Below, piece after piece: positions 1 through 7,912 of a stretch of 64,000 nt of DNA. The translations under genes and the position numbers were made by a program. The first letter of the stretch is position 1; each line of letters opens with the position of its first letter. This DNA comes from Actinoplanes sp. DH11 (lineage in GTDB: Bacteria > Actinomycetota > Actinomycetes > Mycobacteriales > Micromonosporaceae). The stretch is from assembly GCF_020873875.1 (NCBI RefSeq), contig NZ_JAHWGU010000042.1, positions 1 through 64,000 of the forward strand, in the 5' to 3' direction. The notes under the pieces were generated by a model that made no database searches, had not been told where the DNA came from, and was given only the letters and a program-made list of their open reading frames with translations.

Positions 1-50
1 TCGGCCCGATGCAGCCGACGGATCTCAGCCCAGTCCTCCACCTTCAACAC
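1..50 (-). CDS. IstA-like transposase, N-terminal fragment (runs off the window)
   Basis: A GTG at 50 is preceded by a GGAAGGGG ribosome-binding site. The 16 visible codons read VLKVEDWAEIRRLHRA, the typical start of IS21-family IstA DDE transposases, where a helix-turn-helix follows. The rest of the gene lies outside the window, so intactness cannot be judged. It reads away from the sigma-factor operon. Confidence 0.5.
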   Translation of the reverse strand, partial: MLKVEDWAEIRRLHRA

Positions 51-126
51 CCCTTCCAAGATCAAGGAGGAAGGGGGTCAACTTTCCCGGATCCCTACGG
101 GGTCACTCTTCAGGAAGCGGCGACAG
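1..126 (-). mobile_element. End of an IS21-family-like insertion sequence
   Basis: The minus strand begins near 126 with TGTCGCC and has two spaced copies of a terminal-repeat-like block (GAAGAGTGACCCC, then GAAAGTTGACCCC). An IstA-like N-terminus follows and runs off the left edge of the window. Multiple terminal repeats ahead of istA are typical of IS21-family elements. Only about 125 bases are visible, so the family call rests on the repeats and 16 codons. Confidence 0.5.
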
Positions 127-238
127 GGGCCGACTGCAGGGGCTCAGCGACGCATGGACAGCTGAGCTGTTCAGCGCCGCACTCCGCAGGCCCCGGCAGG
201 CGATGTAGATCATCGACTGACAGAAAGTTTTGGTGTAC

Positions 239-267
239 GGCAACCTTTGCTCGGCTCCAAAGCGTAA
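239..267 (+). promoter_or_regulatory. Candidate ECF-type promoter of the sigma-factor operon
   Basis: GGCAACC (239-245) and CGTAA (263-267) are separated by 17 bases and lie 39 bases before the sigma-factor ATG. The pair resembles the -35/-10 elements read by SigE-type sigma factors. Autoregulation by the downstream gene is an inference. Confidence 0.45.
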
Positions 268-306
268 GTGGTACCCGTGACATTGAGACCGAAGGTACGG
301 GGGCCG

Positions 307-828
307 ATGCGCGATCGCAGGGATGAGGAGGTCACCGCCTTCGTCCGGGCGCGGTACGGACCGCTGCTCCGTACCGCCTTCCTGTTGTGCGGTGATCATG
401 GCAAAGCCGAAGACCTGGTGCAGGCAACGTTGGCCAAGACAGTGGCGGCATGGCCTCGGCTGCAGCGCTCCGAGAGCATCGATCACTACGTCCAGCGGGT
501 GCTGGTCAACACATTCGTGACGTCACGGCGGCGGCGGTCGTGGTGGGAGCAGCCCTTCGGCCGGCTGGTGGAGAGCCGGGCGCCTGACGAGTACGCAGGC
601 GTGGAGCAGCGGGATTGGCTGCGACGGGCGTTGGACGGGCTACCGGCGCGTCAGCGTGCAGCGGTTGTCTTGCGCTTCTATGAGGACCTTTCCGAGCAGG
701 ACACGGCGCACGCGCTGGGCTGTTCGGTGGGAACGGTCAAGAGCCTCTCGTCAAGGGGCCTGCAGACCCTGCGACAGCGGTGGGTTGAGACTGACGCTGC
801 GGCGGAACACGAGGTGCGATATGCATAG
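307..828 (+). CDS. SigE-family RNA polymerase sigma factor (ECF type)
   Basis: This is a 173-residue ECF sigma factor that directs RNA polymerase to alternative promoters. The N-terminal region 2 begins MRDRRDEEVTAFVRARYGPL, the usual start of actinobacterial SigE-family proteins. Region 4 carries the helix-turn-helix near residues 130-150 (ALGCSVGTVKSLSSRGL). I chose the ATG at 307 because the family starts there and an upstream GTG at 268 would overlap the candidate -10. The stop overlaps the next start by 8 bases, so the two genes are translationally coupled. The neighbour is probably the membrane or regulatory partner. Confidence 0.9.
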   Translation: MRDRRDEEVTAFVRARYGPLLRTAFLLCGDHGKAEDLVQATLAKTVAAWPRLQRSESIDHYVQRVLVNTFVTSRRRRSWWEQPFGRLVESRAPDEYAGVEQRDWLRRALDGLPARQRAAVVLRFYEDLSEQDTAHALGCSVGTVKSLSSRGLQTLRQRWVETDAAAEHEVRYA

Positions 829-2104
829 TCAGACAGAGTTGCGCGCCAGCCTGGTCGAGCTGGCCGAGCCCGTCCAGCCCGCGGAGGGCTACGAGGACCG
901 AGTCATGCGGCGGGCCCGTCGGATTCGTGGCCGACGCCACTTCGTCACCGGAACAGCGGCCGCGGTGTGTGTGGCAGTGCTGGTGACGATGTTTCAGGTG
1001 GTCGGCATCGGGCCCGCACCGCAACTCGCGGCAGTGTCTCCGGACGGGCCATTCCTGGGCTGGTCTCCTGTTGGCGACGTAGACGCCGGCCTGGTCCGTG
1101 AGGCTACTGACGTCTGGGACCGTACCAACTCGGCAGGTCCGCATACTGCCGTGCGGGCCCTGGTGGCAACGCAGCATCCGCGCTTGCGCTCGGCGGTGGT
1201 CGTCTTGCAGGGGTACGACCAGCAGGGCGCCGCGCGGTTGGCTTTCTTCACCGGAGATTCCGAAGCGGGGGACGCATTGCGGGTGCGGGTTGATCGGCCG
1301 GCGCCCGACCCAGTGAAGACCCAGGTGATCAGTCTGGTCAGTCCCCGGCTGACCGGAGCCGCCGGCGACCTTAGCAAGGATTCCTGGGGCACCTATGCCA
1401 TCGCCATCGCCATGCCGGGCGTGACGGCGCTGCGAGTGTCGAGTACCGCGGTCGATGATGAGATGACACAAACCCCTGACGGGCCTACCAGCCGCCTTGT
1501 CATAAAGCGATTCCCGATCGCTGCGACTCCGCAGACGACGACGATTGCCGGGTTCATCAAGCCGAAGCGACCTTTCGCCAGCGCGACGAAGGTGTTCGAG
1601 GTTCCTGGGGAGGGCGGAGTTGATGGCGACGCACGGGCCGTGCCTGCTCAGGTGGTCAGCAGGACCAGTCAACAGATAGTCGTGGCATACCCGAAGAGCA
1701 ACGGAGTTCGGCCGGGTCAACTCGTCGTTGTTGCCGACGGACTGGTCGGACGTGTGACGGCAGTTGAAGTCACACGTAATGAAGCGACGATTGACCTTGT
1801 CACCAGTACCGGCTTTGCTGGAGAGGTTTACACCAACATCAGTAACGTGCCGGGCTCAGTTCGTGGCACCGGCAAGGGTCTCGTGATGGAGCGCATTCCT
1901 GCAGGTGGAGAGGTGTATCAGACAAATCGCGTCCTGATGCCCGACCCCTGTCAAGGGAGTAAGCAAGCCGGTGCTGTCTCGATTGGACGAGCTGCCTCAG
2001 ATAAGGCGGCGGAAGTCAGCAGCGTGGAATTGACGCCGACGGCTGACCTCATCAGCCTGCGGGAAGTATCAATTATGACGTCATCCACTAGCGGCGACTG
2101 CTGA
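821..2104 (+). CDS. Membrane-anchored protein with MreC-like beta domain, co-transcribed with sigma factor
   Basis: This is a 427-residue protein. A short cytoplasmic N-terminus with an Arg-rich patch (RRARRIRGRR) precedes one membrane segment at about residues 43-62. A long extracytoplasmic part follows. Residues about 280-365 contain a pattern (GVRPGQLVVVADGLVGRVTA, then a T-rich strand, then GTGKGLVMERI) like the beta-barrel of the cell-shape protein MreC. The topology and coupling to a SigE-family gene fit an anti-sigma or sensor role, but no zinc anti-sigma motif (HxxxCxxC) is present. The function is unknown and the MreC likeness is pattern-based. Confidence 0.7.
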   Translation: MHSQTELRASLVELAEPVQPAEGYEDRVMRRARRIRGRRHFVTGTAAAVCVAVLVTMFQVVGIGPAPQLAAVSPDGPFLGWSPVGDVDAGLVREATDVWDRTNSAGPHTAVRALVATQHPRLRSAVVVLQGYDQQGAARLAFFTGDSEAGDALRVRVDRPAPDPVKTQVISLVSPRLTGAAGDLSKDSWGTYAIAIAMPGVTALRVSSTAVDDEMTQTPDGPTSRLVIKRFPIAATPQTTTIAGFIKPKRPFASATKVFEVPGEGGVDGDARAVPAQVVSRTSQQIVVAYPKSNGVRPGQLVVVADGLVGRVTAVEVTRNEATIDLVTSTGFAGEVYTNISNVPGSVRGTGKGLVMERIPAGGEVYQTNRVLMPDPCQGSKQAGAVSIGRAASDKAAEVSSVELTPTADLISLREVSIMTSSTSGDC

Positions 2105-2177
2105 CAGCAATGAACTGCGCAGCCGAATCAATGTCGACGTAATCAATGCGAGTAACGGCTACAGCGGTGAGGTTCAA

Positions 2178-3161
2178 ATGGGGTGGCGTGCGGTGCGGGC
2201 GCCAATATCGGCTGGCGCAGTCAGCTACAACGCCTACTGGCAGGAGCTTGGTCAAAACGTGGAGGAATACCACGCCTTGCCATTCGTGGATCCGGTCGGC
2301 AGTCCCAATGGATCGAACGTCGCAGACGGTGCTCAGCACACCTACATGATGATGGCATCGTCCACGGCCGGTCAGTGGGACCTGTTCTACGACTTTAACT
2401 ACGTCGCGACGACCAAACGGCAGTCAGGCGGCCGCGCCGATTTTGTCACCACCGGCCTCCAGAGCCGCTACATCGATGCGCTCACCCAGTCCCAGCCGTA
2501 TGAGTTCCGCGTCCAGACGACGAATGCGGCCGGAGTTAGGGTCAAACCCGACCTGGCGCAGACGGCGCTGGGCAATAACAAGGAATGCGGCATGTTCCCG
2601 ATCTGGGAGGACTTCTCCAGCGGCGCTGGCAACAACCAGCCGCCTTGGTGTCTTACCACGGCCCGTACCCAGACCGAAGCGAAGACGACTGTCGAGACTA
2701 CCAAGATCAGTAAGCCCACCACTGCGGTATCACTCCTCGACCAGAGCCCAGCTACGAACTTCCTTCCCCGCAGCGGCGTTGTGAACGGCGTCGACCAGGC
2801 GCTGTTGTCGCGCTGCCTGGCCAGTGATCCCACCCGCTGCCTGCAAGAGGTACCCGGCCTGCAAAGCTGCGTCCAGCAGCGACTGCTCTGTTCCGTGTCG
2901 GCGGCCACCAGGCACGCAACCATCACACGGTCCGCGACCCCGACGAGCGAGACGGACGCGATCGTCGCGGCCCGTAGCCTTATCCACAGTTCTGAGCAAC
3001 CTAGCGCTAAGAGGGCGTCTGATCCCGACATGTCCGTTAGCAACGAAATACGAGTTACTCAGCGCCAGGTTTGGGTGGATTCTCCGGTCAGTCTGAGCAT
3101 GATCGTGTTAGACATCGCCCATCGGACCATCGCCGCCGAACGCTGCGGGAGTGCCTCGTAG
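2178..3161 (+). pseudogene. Secreted-protein-like fragment, 3' end replaced by IS5-family insertion
   Basis: The frame is open from 2079 and has its first ATG at 2178. It overlaps nothing that supplies a clear ribosome-binding site, so the 5' end may be missing. Native sequence runs to about 3009; the last 50 codons are read from the insertion sequence. The product has several aromatic strands (GQWDLFYDFNYVATT) and four or more cysteines, in the style of secreted actinobacterial proteins. I do not recognise the family. It is most likely a decayed gene. Confidence 0.45.
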
Positions 3162-3924
3162 TCGCGGACCAGGCGTCGGTGCTGCATCAGCCATCCAAAC
3201 GTCCGCTCGACCACCCATCGACGTGGAAGGACATGAAATCCCTTCTCGGCACGGCGTGGCACCACCTCGACGTCGATGCCGAGTCCTGCCCCGTGGCGCA
3301 GCACCGTGTTCTGGTAGCCGCCGTCGACCCAGACCTTGCTCACCGTCGGATGCTCGGCGGCCAGCGTGTTCAGCAGGCCCTTGCCGGCGGCGGAGTCGGA
3401 TACCGACGCCGCCGTGACCACTACCGCCAGCAGTAGTCCGAGGGTGTCGGTGGCGATGTGCCGTTTCCGTCCTTTGATCTTCTTCGCCGCGTCGATGCCC
3501 TGCTCGGATTCCCTTACGTTGCAAGACGTTTTGACGCTCTGGGCGTCGAGCACCGCCGCGCTCGGCTCAGCATCTCGGCCCATCGTCTCGCGCACCCGAG
3601 ACCGCAGAAGATCGTGGATGCGAGCCGTTGTGCCGTCGATCTCCCACTTGGCGTAGTAGTCATAGACGGTTTTCGCTGGGGGGAAGTCGTGCGGTAGGCA
3701 CTCCCACGCCATGCCGGTCCTCGCTACGTACAAGATCGCGTTGACGATCTCCCGCAGATCGTGCACCGGCGGCTTGATCCCTAGGCCCCGCCGGGCCTCA
3801 CGCCACTGCACCAGCACGGGCTCGATCAACGCCCACCGGGCACGCGGCAGCGTTCGGTAATCCCGCAAGCGTCCGATGACGTGCGCAAACGTGAACTATC
3901 CCCTTAGAGGATCAGACGCCCTCT
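3010..3924 (-). mobile_element. IS5-family insertion sequence (complete copy)
   Basis: The element is 915 bp with 16-bp perfect terminal inverted repeats (AGAGGGCGTCTGATCC at 3010-3025 and its complement at 3909-3924). It is flanked by TA on both sides (3008-3009 and 3925-3926), matching the short TA duplication of IS427-type IS5 elements. It encodes one transposase on the minus strand. The flanks are unrelated genes, so an adjacent deletion probably accompanied or followed insertion. Confidence 0.85.
3059..3868 (-). CDS. IS5-family DDE transposase
   Basis: This is a 269-residue single-frame transposase. The DDE catalytic residues are visible: Asp in VLDAQSVKTS, Asp in VWVDGGYQN and Glu in RRWVVERTFGWL (the YREK-like region). 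An N-terminal DUF4096-type domain starts RDYRTLPRARWALIEPVL. A TTG at 3868 is the only start in frame because a stop lies just upstream. The full length and intact triad suggest the copy may still be active. Confidence 0.9.
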   Translation of the reverse strand: MRDYRTLPRARWALIEPVLVQWREARRGLGIKPPVHDLREIVNAILYVARTGMAWECLPHDFPPAKTVYDYYAKWEIDGTTARIHDLLRSRVRETMGRDAEPSAAVLDAQSVKTSCNVRESEQGIDAAKKIKGRKRHIATDTLGLLLAVVVTAASVSDSAAGKGLLNTLAAEHPTVSKVWVDGGYQNTVLRHGAGLGIDVEVVPRRAEKGFHVLPRRWVVERTFGWLMQHRRLVRDYEALPQRSAAMVRWAMSNTIMLRLTGESTQTWR

Positions 3925-3926
3925 TA

Positions 3927-4100
3927 CGCGAGTACGAACACCACCACAATCAACACCGGCTTCACCGAGGCATGGCCAACGCCCGACCACTGCGGCCGCT
4001 GCCCGAACCGATCACCGAACCAGCGGCCCTCGCACGTCTACGCATCCGCCGACACGACCGACTCGGCGGACTCCTCCACGAATACGAGCATGCCGCTTGA
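3927..4100 (+). pseudogene. C-terminal remnant of an rve-type integrase/transposase
   Basis: About 57 codons follow the IS5 right end. They read REYEHHHNQHRLHRGMANAR and then a Pro/Leu-rich tail, the signature end of DDE integrases of the IS3/IS481 type (YNxxRPHxxL). The catalytic core is absent, so this is a remnant. It shows the interval was a repeated landing site for mobile DNA. Confidence 0.6.
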
Positions 4101-4135
4101 CCAGCACGGATGACATTCTCGGCACCCGCAACGGT

Positions 4136-4423
4136 TCACCCTTCAATCAAGCCCAACTGGCGAAAGCTATACACCTCTTTGAGCGTCGAGAAGCTACAAC
4201 TACCGTCAGAAAGATCAACTTTGATGGGCATGTTCCCGCCCAAACGGTCGTCAGAGTTACCCGTTTCCAGGAATTTGGCACTGTCGAACTGTATGACGAA
4301 AACACCTTCATGCACGAATGAGGTTTCGGGCATTAGCCGAAATTCGCGAGCCCATTGTTCGCCCTGTTGCGAGAGAAAGCTCTGCGCACGAACCAAGGCA
4401 TCTTCGTTACTCAACACATTCAT
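4136..4423 (-). CDS. Imm35-family immunity protein
   Basis: The product has 95 residues from the ATG at 4423. The central part (FVIQFDSAKFLETGNSDDRL, then GGNMPIKVDLSDG) matches the immunity protein 35/YrhB pattern: an aromatic strand, then an LETG, then a GN.P..VD..dG motif. Imm35 proteins neutralise toxin domains of polymorphic toxins. The ATG overlaps the stop of the upstream toxin fragment (ATGA, 4420-4423), the classic coupled toxin-immunity order. An upstream in-frame GTG at 4453 is possible but less likely. The gene appears intact although its toxin is broken. Confidence 0.75.
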   Translation of the reverse strand: MNVLSNEDALVRAQSFLSQQGEQWAREFRLMPETSFVHEGVFVIQFDSAKFLETGNSDDRLGGNMPIKVDLSDGSCSFSTLKEVYSFRQLGLIEG

Positions 4424-5055
4424 CTCGTTTTCATCAGCTTGTAGTACCGCCACTGTATAGAGTCAGGCCCAGCCTGACCCTGCTGGCCATCGATGAACAC
4501 CACTGCACCCCGGTCGTTGACGACGTTGAAGAAGTGTCCTATCCCGGCTACCGGTAAGCCCATCACGATACCGCGAGAGCCATGCCCCCAGTCACGGACC
4601 CGGCGAACCACGTTACTTAGGCCACTGGTGTCAACCCATGGGCCTCCACCAGCCATAGCCTGGACCTGGCTAGCTGTCATCGGCAGCCCGTGAGGGTCCG
4701 CGGCTTGAGGGGTTCCACCCCCAAGGGCAATGTCCACCTGACAAGCGACCAGACCGCAGTTGGTCTGCCCTCCGCCGGGGTTCACAACGTCCCGGAGGTT
4801 CGGTAGGTCAGGTGCCTTATAGCTTCCGTGCGCAGTCGTGCCAGCGTCCTCGTACTTTGCGTAGCGGCCCCCTTCGGGGTCGGGGTTGACGCCACCATTG
4901 CTGCGGCTTCCTGCGCTTGCAGTGGCACTCTTCCCGCCTCCGCCACCACCACGACTGGCCGTCGCCTTTGGGTTAGCCTCCCCTTGAGCGCGCTTCTGTA
5001 TGGGGTTACCGGTCTTCTTCGTAGCCTCGACCGCTGCCGTACTAGCCTCGGTCTT
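4420..5055 (-). pseudogene. Polymorphic toxin C-terminal fragment with papain-fold (Tox-PL) domain
   Basis: The frame is open from 5055 to the stop at 4420. It reads a Gly/Ser-rich linker (SRGGGGGGKSAT), then a toxin domain. The domain has NPGGGQTNCGLVACQVD, GIGHFFNVVN and VVFIDGQQG, supplying the Cys, His and Asp of the papain-like triad of Tox-PL domains, which in known members are often glutamine deamidases. No ATG lies in the frame; the first start is a GTG at 4785, immediately before the domain, without a good ribosome-binding site. The N-terminal delivery part is missing where the IS1380-type copy begins, so the gene is truncated. Confidence 0.7.
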
Positions 5056-5059
5056 TCAC

Positions 5060-6456
5060 TTGGACGTCGGTCCATAGTCGGTGTTCGATGAATGCGGTTC
5101 GCGTGGCTGATGGCGTTTTGGTGGCATGCCGAGAGCCCGGCGCGGGGCCGGGTTCCTCCGTGCTGCTGGTCGAAGCGTGAGTTTGCGGGTTAGCCGGTGG
5201 GCCGAGGCAACGCCATAAGCTTGCTGAAGGCGCTGGTCAGGGAATCGGTCCAAGGCCAGTTCGCGGCGATGGCCAGGCGGGTCCGGCGGGCGGTGCGGGT
5301 GATCCGGGCCGCGACGTGCAGCAGCCGGTACCGCAGCTTCTTCGGCTCGGCGGTGGCCAGATCGCCGTCCAGGAGCAGGGCCTGGGTCCAGGCGAGCAGG
5401 TCGATGCCGGTCAACGCGAGTTGCAGCCAGGTCTGGTTGATCGCGAACACGCGGGACGGGAACCGGCCGAAGCCGGTGCTCTTGCCGCAGCGGATGCGGT
5501 CCTCGACGCGGGCGTGGGCCCGGTGCCGGGCTTCCAGGAACTGGATGCTGCCGCCACCGGGTGGGGTGTCGGTGGCGACGACCTGGTGTCGCCAGCCTTC
5601 GATGGAGTCGAACAACGACAGTTGGGCGCCGGGGTGCGGGCGTTCCCGGCGGACCAGGAACCGGGTGCCTTCCGGCCAGCCGGCGGCGTCGAACGATCCG
5701 GTGATCTCGCAGACTTCGGCGTGTTCACGCAGGTCACCGCCGGTATCGACGGCGGGGACCCAGCCGGTCGCGGCCCGGATCGCTGCCCGGACCGGCTCGG
5801 TGATCGCGGCGCCGACGCTGAACCGGATGTCGAGGTGCCGGTCCCGCAGCCCGCGGATGTGAGCGAGGAAGCCATGACTGGATCCGGCCGCATCACTGCG
5901 GAGCAGGATCGGGGTGCCGTGCCGGTGGGTGTCGGGGATCTGGGCGAGGGCCTGGTCCAGGACGGTGATGTGGTCGGTGGTGGTGTTGGAGCCGGCCCGG
6001 CCTTCGCGGAGCAGCCCGGCGAGGGCTTCGCCGGTGTTGTCGAGGAAGCACAGCAGAGGATGGAACCCGAACGTCTTCTTCCAGGTCCGGGTGGCTGATT
6101 CCTTGTCGGAGTGGCAGATCACGATGGTGGCGTCGATGTCGAGGACCAGGCCGTCGACGGGTTGGCCGGCGACTGTCGGCTGCGGCACGTCGCCGCGGGT
6201 GTCGGCGTGCTGGGCCCAGGCGATCTCGCGGGCCCGGGCTCGAGCGGTCCGCAGCTCGGCCAGCATCGTCGCGTCGAGTTGCGATAACAGTCGCCATGCG
6301 GTCGCATCGGACGCGACCGGCCCGAACAAGGCCTTCTGGTCACGCAGCACTGCCAGGTCGGTGATGGCCTCGCCGCCGTCGGCGAGCATCACGGCGAGAT
6401 CGACCGCTATCCGGCCTGGGTCGTGCCCGCGCTGCCGTTGCCGCAGACCCGCCGGT
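5060..6456 (-). mobile_element. 5'-truncated IS1380-family insertion sequence
   Basis: The segment lies between the broken toxin gene and the 3' end of the 7161 gene and is filled by an IS1380-family transposase lacking its N-terminus. I could not find a pair of terminal inverted repeats, and the 5' end is lost, so both limits are approximate. The left limit is placed where the toxin frame stops; the right limit is where the hypothetical gene loses family-like sequence. Confidence 0.6.
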
Positions 6457-6497
6457 ACCGGATGCGATGACCATGGTTGGGGCGCCGCAGGTGTCAT
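5190..6497 (-). CDS. IS1380-family transposase, N-terminally truncated
   Basis: The open frame has 435 residues, but recognisable transposase starts at about residue 18 (LRQRQRGHDPGR, then VDLAVMLADGGEAITDLAVL). Typical family members have roughly 60-70 more residues before this. The first 17 residues come from the neighbouring gene in another frame. Catalytic acidic regions are present: Asp in LVLDIDATIV, Asp in ILLRSDAAGSS, and a later Glu. The copy is probably inactive because it lacks its 5' end and one inverted repeat. Confidence 0.75.
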   Translation of the reverse strand: MTPAAPQPWSSHPVPAGLRQRQRGHDPGRIAVDLAVMLADGGEAITDLAVLRDQKALFGPVASDATAWRLLSQLDATMLAELRTARARAREIAWAQHADTRGDVPQPTVAGQPVDGLVLDIDATIVICHSDKESATRTWKKTFGFHPLLCFLDNTGEALAGLLREGRAGSNTTTDHITVLDQALAQIPDTHRHGTPILLRSDAAGSSHGFLAHIRGLRDRHLDIRFSVGAAITEPVRAAIRAATGWVPAVDTGGDLREHAEVCEITGSFDAAGWPEGTRFLVRRERPHPGAQLSLFDSIEGWRHQVVATDTPPGGGSIQFLEARHRAHARVEDRIRCGKSTGFGRFPSRVFAINQTWLQLALTGIDLLAWTQALLLDGDLATAEPKKLRYRLLHVAARITRTARRTRLAIAANWPWTDSLTSAFSKLMALPRPTG

Positions 6498-7161
6498 GGC
6501 CGTGGCCGTGGCCGTGGCCGGTCGAGATGAGTACGCGGTTGCCGAGGGGCGCGTTCAGGCGAAGTAGCATCTCGCGGTCATATATGTAATCCAGGGAAGC
6601 GTCGCGTTGCCGTATCCCCACGGGTTCGATGAGGACTGCCGTGGCTGTCTCGTGCACTTTGGCGCCCGGGTAGTCGACGCCGGGATGCGCGGCGAAGCGG
6701 AAGGTCAGCGTGCGGCCGTCTGCCGCGAGAGAAGCAGGTTGGCTGCTGGTGGTTCGCAGCCCTGGCGGCCACCAGGTGTGGTTGTGCTCGAAGTGAGGGT
6801 CCATGGCGATGAACGGGCTTCGGCGGCCGTCCGGGACCATCATCCAGGCCGGGAGAAGTTGTACGCCGCGGTCCGTGCCGAACGGTCCGTCGCCGCGGAT
6901 GAGTGGGCCCAGTCGTCGGCCGGGAGGTAGCCGCAGGCCCTCACAGTAGGCGAGCGCGGCCGCGAGCAACGAAGGCGGAAGATCGTCCTCGGCGGGCAGG
7001 ACGACGCCGGGGCCGGTCAGGTCCGCGCGCCAGCCGGGGTTGGCGCGCAGCCAGTCGTCGGTGCTGATGGCGGAGAGCACGATGGGGCGGGGTTCGCGGT
7101 GAACCGGGAAGTCGGCCCACCTGTCCAACGCCTCCATGACGGCAAGCGAGCGGATCGGCAC
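6340..7161 (-). CDS. Hypothetical protein with C-terminus rewritten by IS1380 sequence
   Basis: The GTG at 7161 starts a protein whose first about 235 residues look like a conserved actinobacterial hypothetical family (DGRRSPFIAMDPHFE, WWPPGL, TLTFRF). An odd GHGHGHGHD run comes from a short CCGTGG-type repeat at about 6497-6522. From about 6457 the frame reads into the transposase DNA and yields an Arg-rich tail with no family resemblance. The native gene has therefore probably lost only its last few codons. Function unknown. Confidence 0.6.
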   Translation of the reverse strand: MPIRSLAVMEALDRWADFPVHREPRPIVLSAISTDDWLRANPGWRADLTGPGVVLPAEDDLPPSLLAAALAYCEGLRLPPGRRLGPLIRGDGPFGTDRGVQLLPAWMMVPDGRRSPFIAMDPHFEHNHTWWPPGLRTTSSQPASLAADGRTLTFRFAAHPGVDYPGAKVHETATAVLIEPVGIRQRDASLDYIYDREMLLRLNAPLGNRVLISTGHGHGHGHDTCGAPTMVIASGTGGSAATAARARPRPDSGRSRRDARRRRRGHHRPGSAA

Positions 7162-7677
7162 GCCGGAACCCTATCGGGGCGTACCGCGTCTGCGCGGCAC
7201 CGAGGCACGGCCCGACACCGCTGGAACTCGTCGTCGAGACACACACCGCGCTCGGCGGCGGGCGTACGAACGACCATAGGTCGGCTCGGTCAAGGCGCCG
7301 AGCAGCGGTAATCGCTCGGGGAGAACCTCACGAAGGTGCACCGCCACCCGGCACTCGAAACAGGGTAGGCGCACCGTATCGCGGACGGCTCCCGATCATC
7401 AGGGCCAGCGCATGCCGGCATACACGGGGCCGGCACCGTCGCTTGCCCCGGCATCAGCTGCTCCAAAAGTGCTCCGGGACGCCTGGTCACCATGAGGTAG
7501 CACTGGTCATCCGGTGGCAGCCGGAGTCACGTTCCGCCGGGTGGTGAATCCATATGCTCCTCATGTGCTCGCGACGACGGCTCACCCCGCCCACGATGCC
7601 GCCGATCAGCACTGGGCACCGGCGGGCAGTGGTGGTGACTCGGGGGCAGCCGCTGGTCCGGTAGCATGAGCCTTCGC
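7162..7677. other. Gene-free interval before the tRNA
   Basis: About 515 bases separate the hypothetical gene start from the tRNA. Only short Arg-rich open frames occur, with no ribosome-binding site or recognisable motif. The promoters of the divergent hypothetical gene and of the tRNA must lie here. I see no repeat or insertion end. Confidence 0.4.
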
Positions 7678-7750
7678 GCCCTCGTAGCTCAGGGGATAGA
7701 GCATCGGTTTCCTAAACCGTGTGTCGTAGGTTCGATTCCTACCGGGGGCA
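7678..7750 (+). tRNA. tRNA-Arg (anticodon CCT)
   Basis: The 73-base cloverleaf has acceptor arms GCCCTCG / CGGGGGC, D-arm GCTC...GAGC, anticodon loop TTCCTAA with anticodon CCT, and T-arm GTAGG-TTCGATT-CCTAC. The discriminator is A and CCA is not encoded. The 3' half from 7709 is the attachment site of the integrated element, and the integrated copy restores an intact tRNA. Confidence 0.93.
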
Positions 7751-7752
7751 CC
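7709..7752 (+). repeat. attL: 44-bp direct repeat within tRNA-Arg 3' end
   Basis: The sequence from TTCCTAAACC to GGGGGCACC is repeated without mismatch at 27298-27341 and with four mismatches at 33649-33692. It covers the anticodon loop to just beyond the tRNA 3' end, a standard attachment site for tyrosine integrases. The int gene lies 160 bases inside. Confidence 0.9.
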
Positions 7753-7912
7753 CTAGTGATCACCAGAAACGTTCGTTGAGCTGCGCGGACATAAGATCGT
7801 CGATGTGCGGCCGTGTGCAGCTGTACGCCTCTGAAAGCCGCCGTTTGTCGCCAGTCGTGCAAAATACGTGCAATGGATCTTGGTGACGTTTCCGCAGGTC
7901 AGCCCGCGGATT

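Noticed and set aside
737..1720. Long minus-strand frame opposite the MreC-like gene
   Set aside because: Arg/His-rich shadow of GC-rich codons; the plus-strand protein has membrane and domain features and is coupled to the sigma gene.
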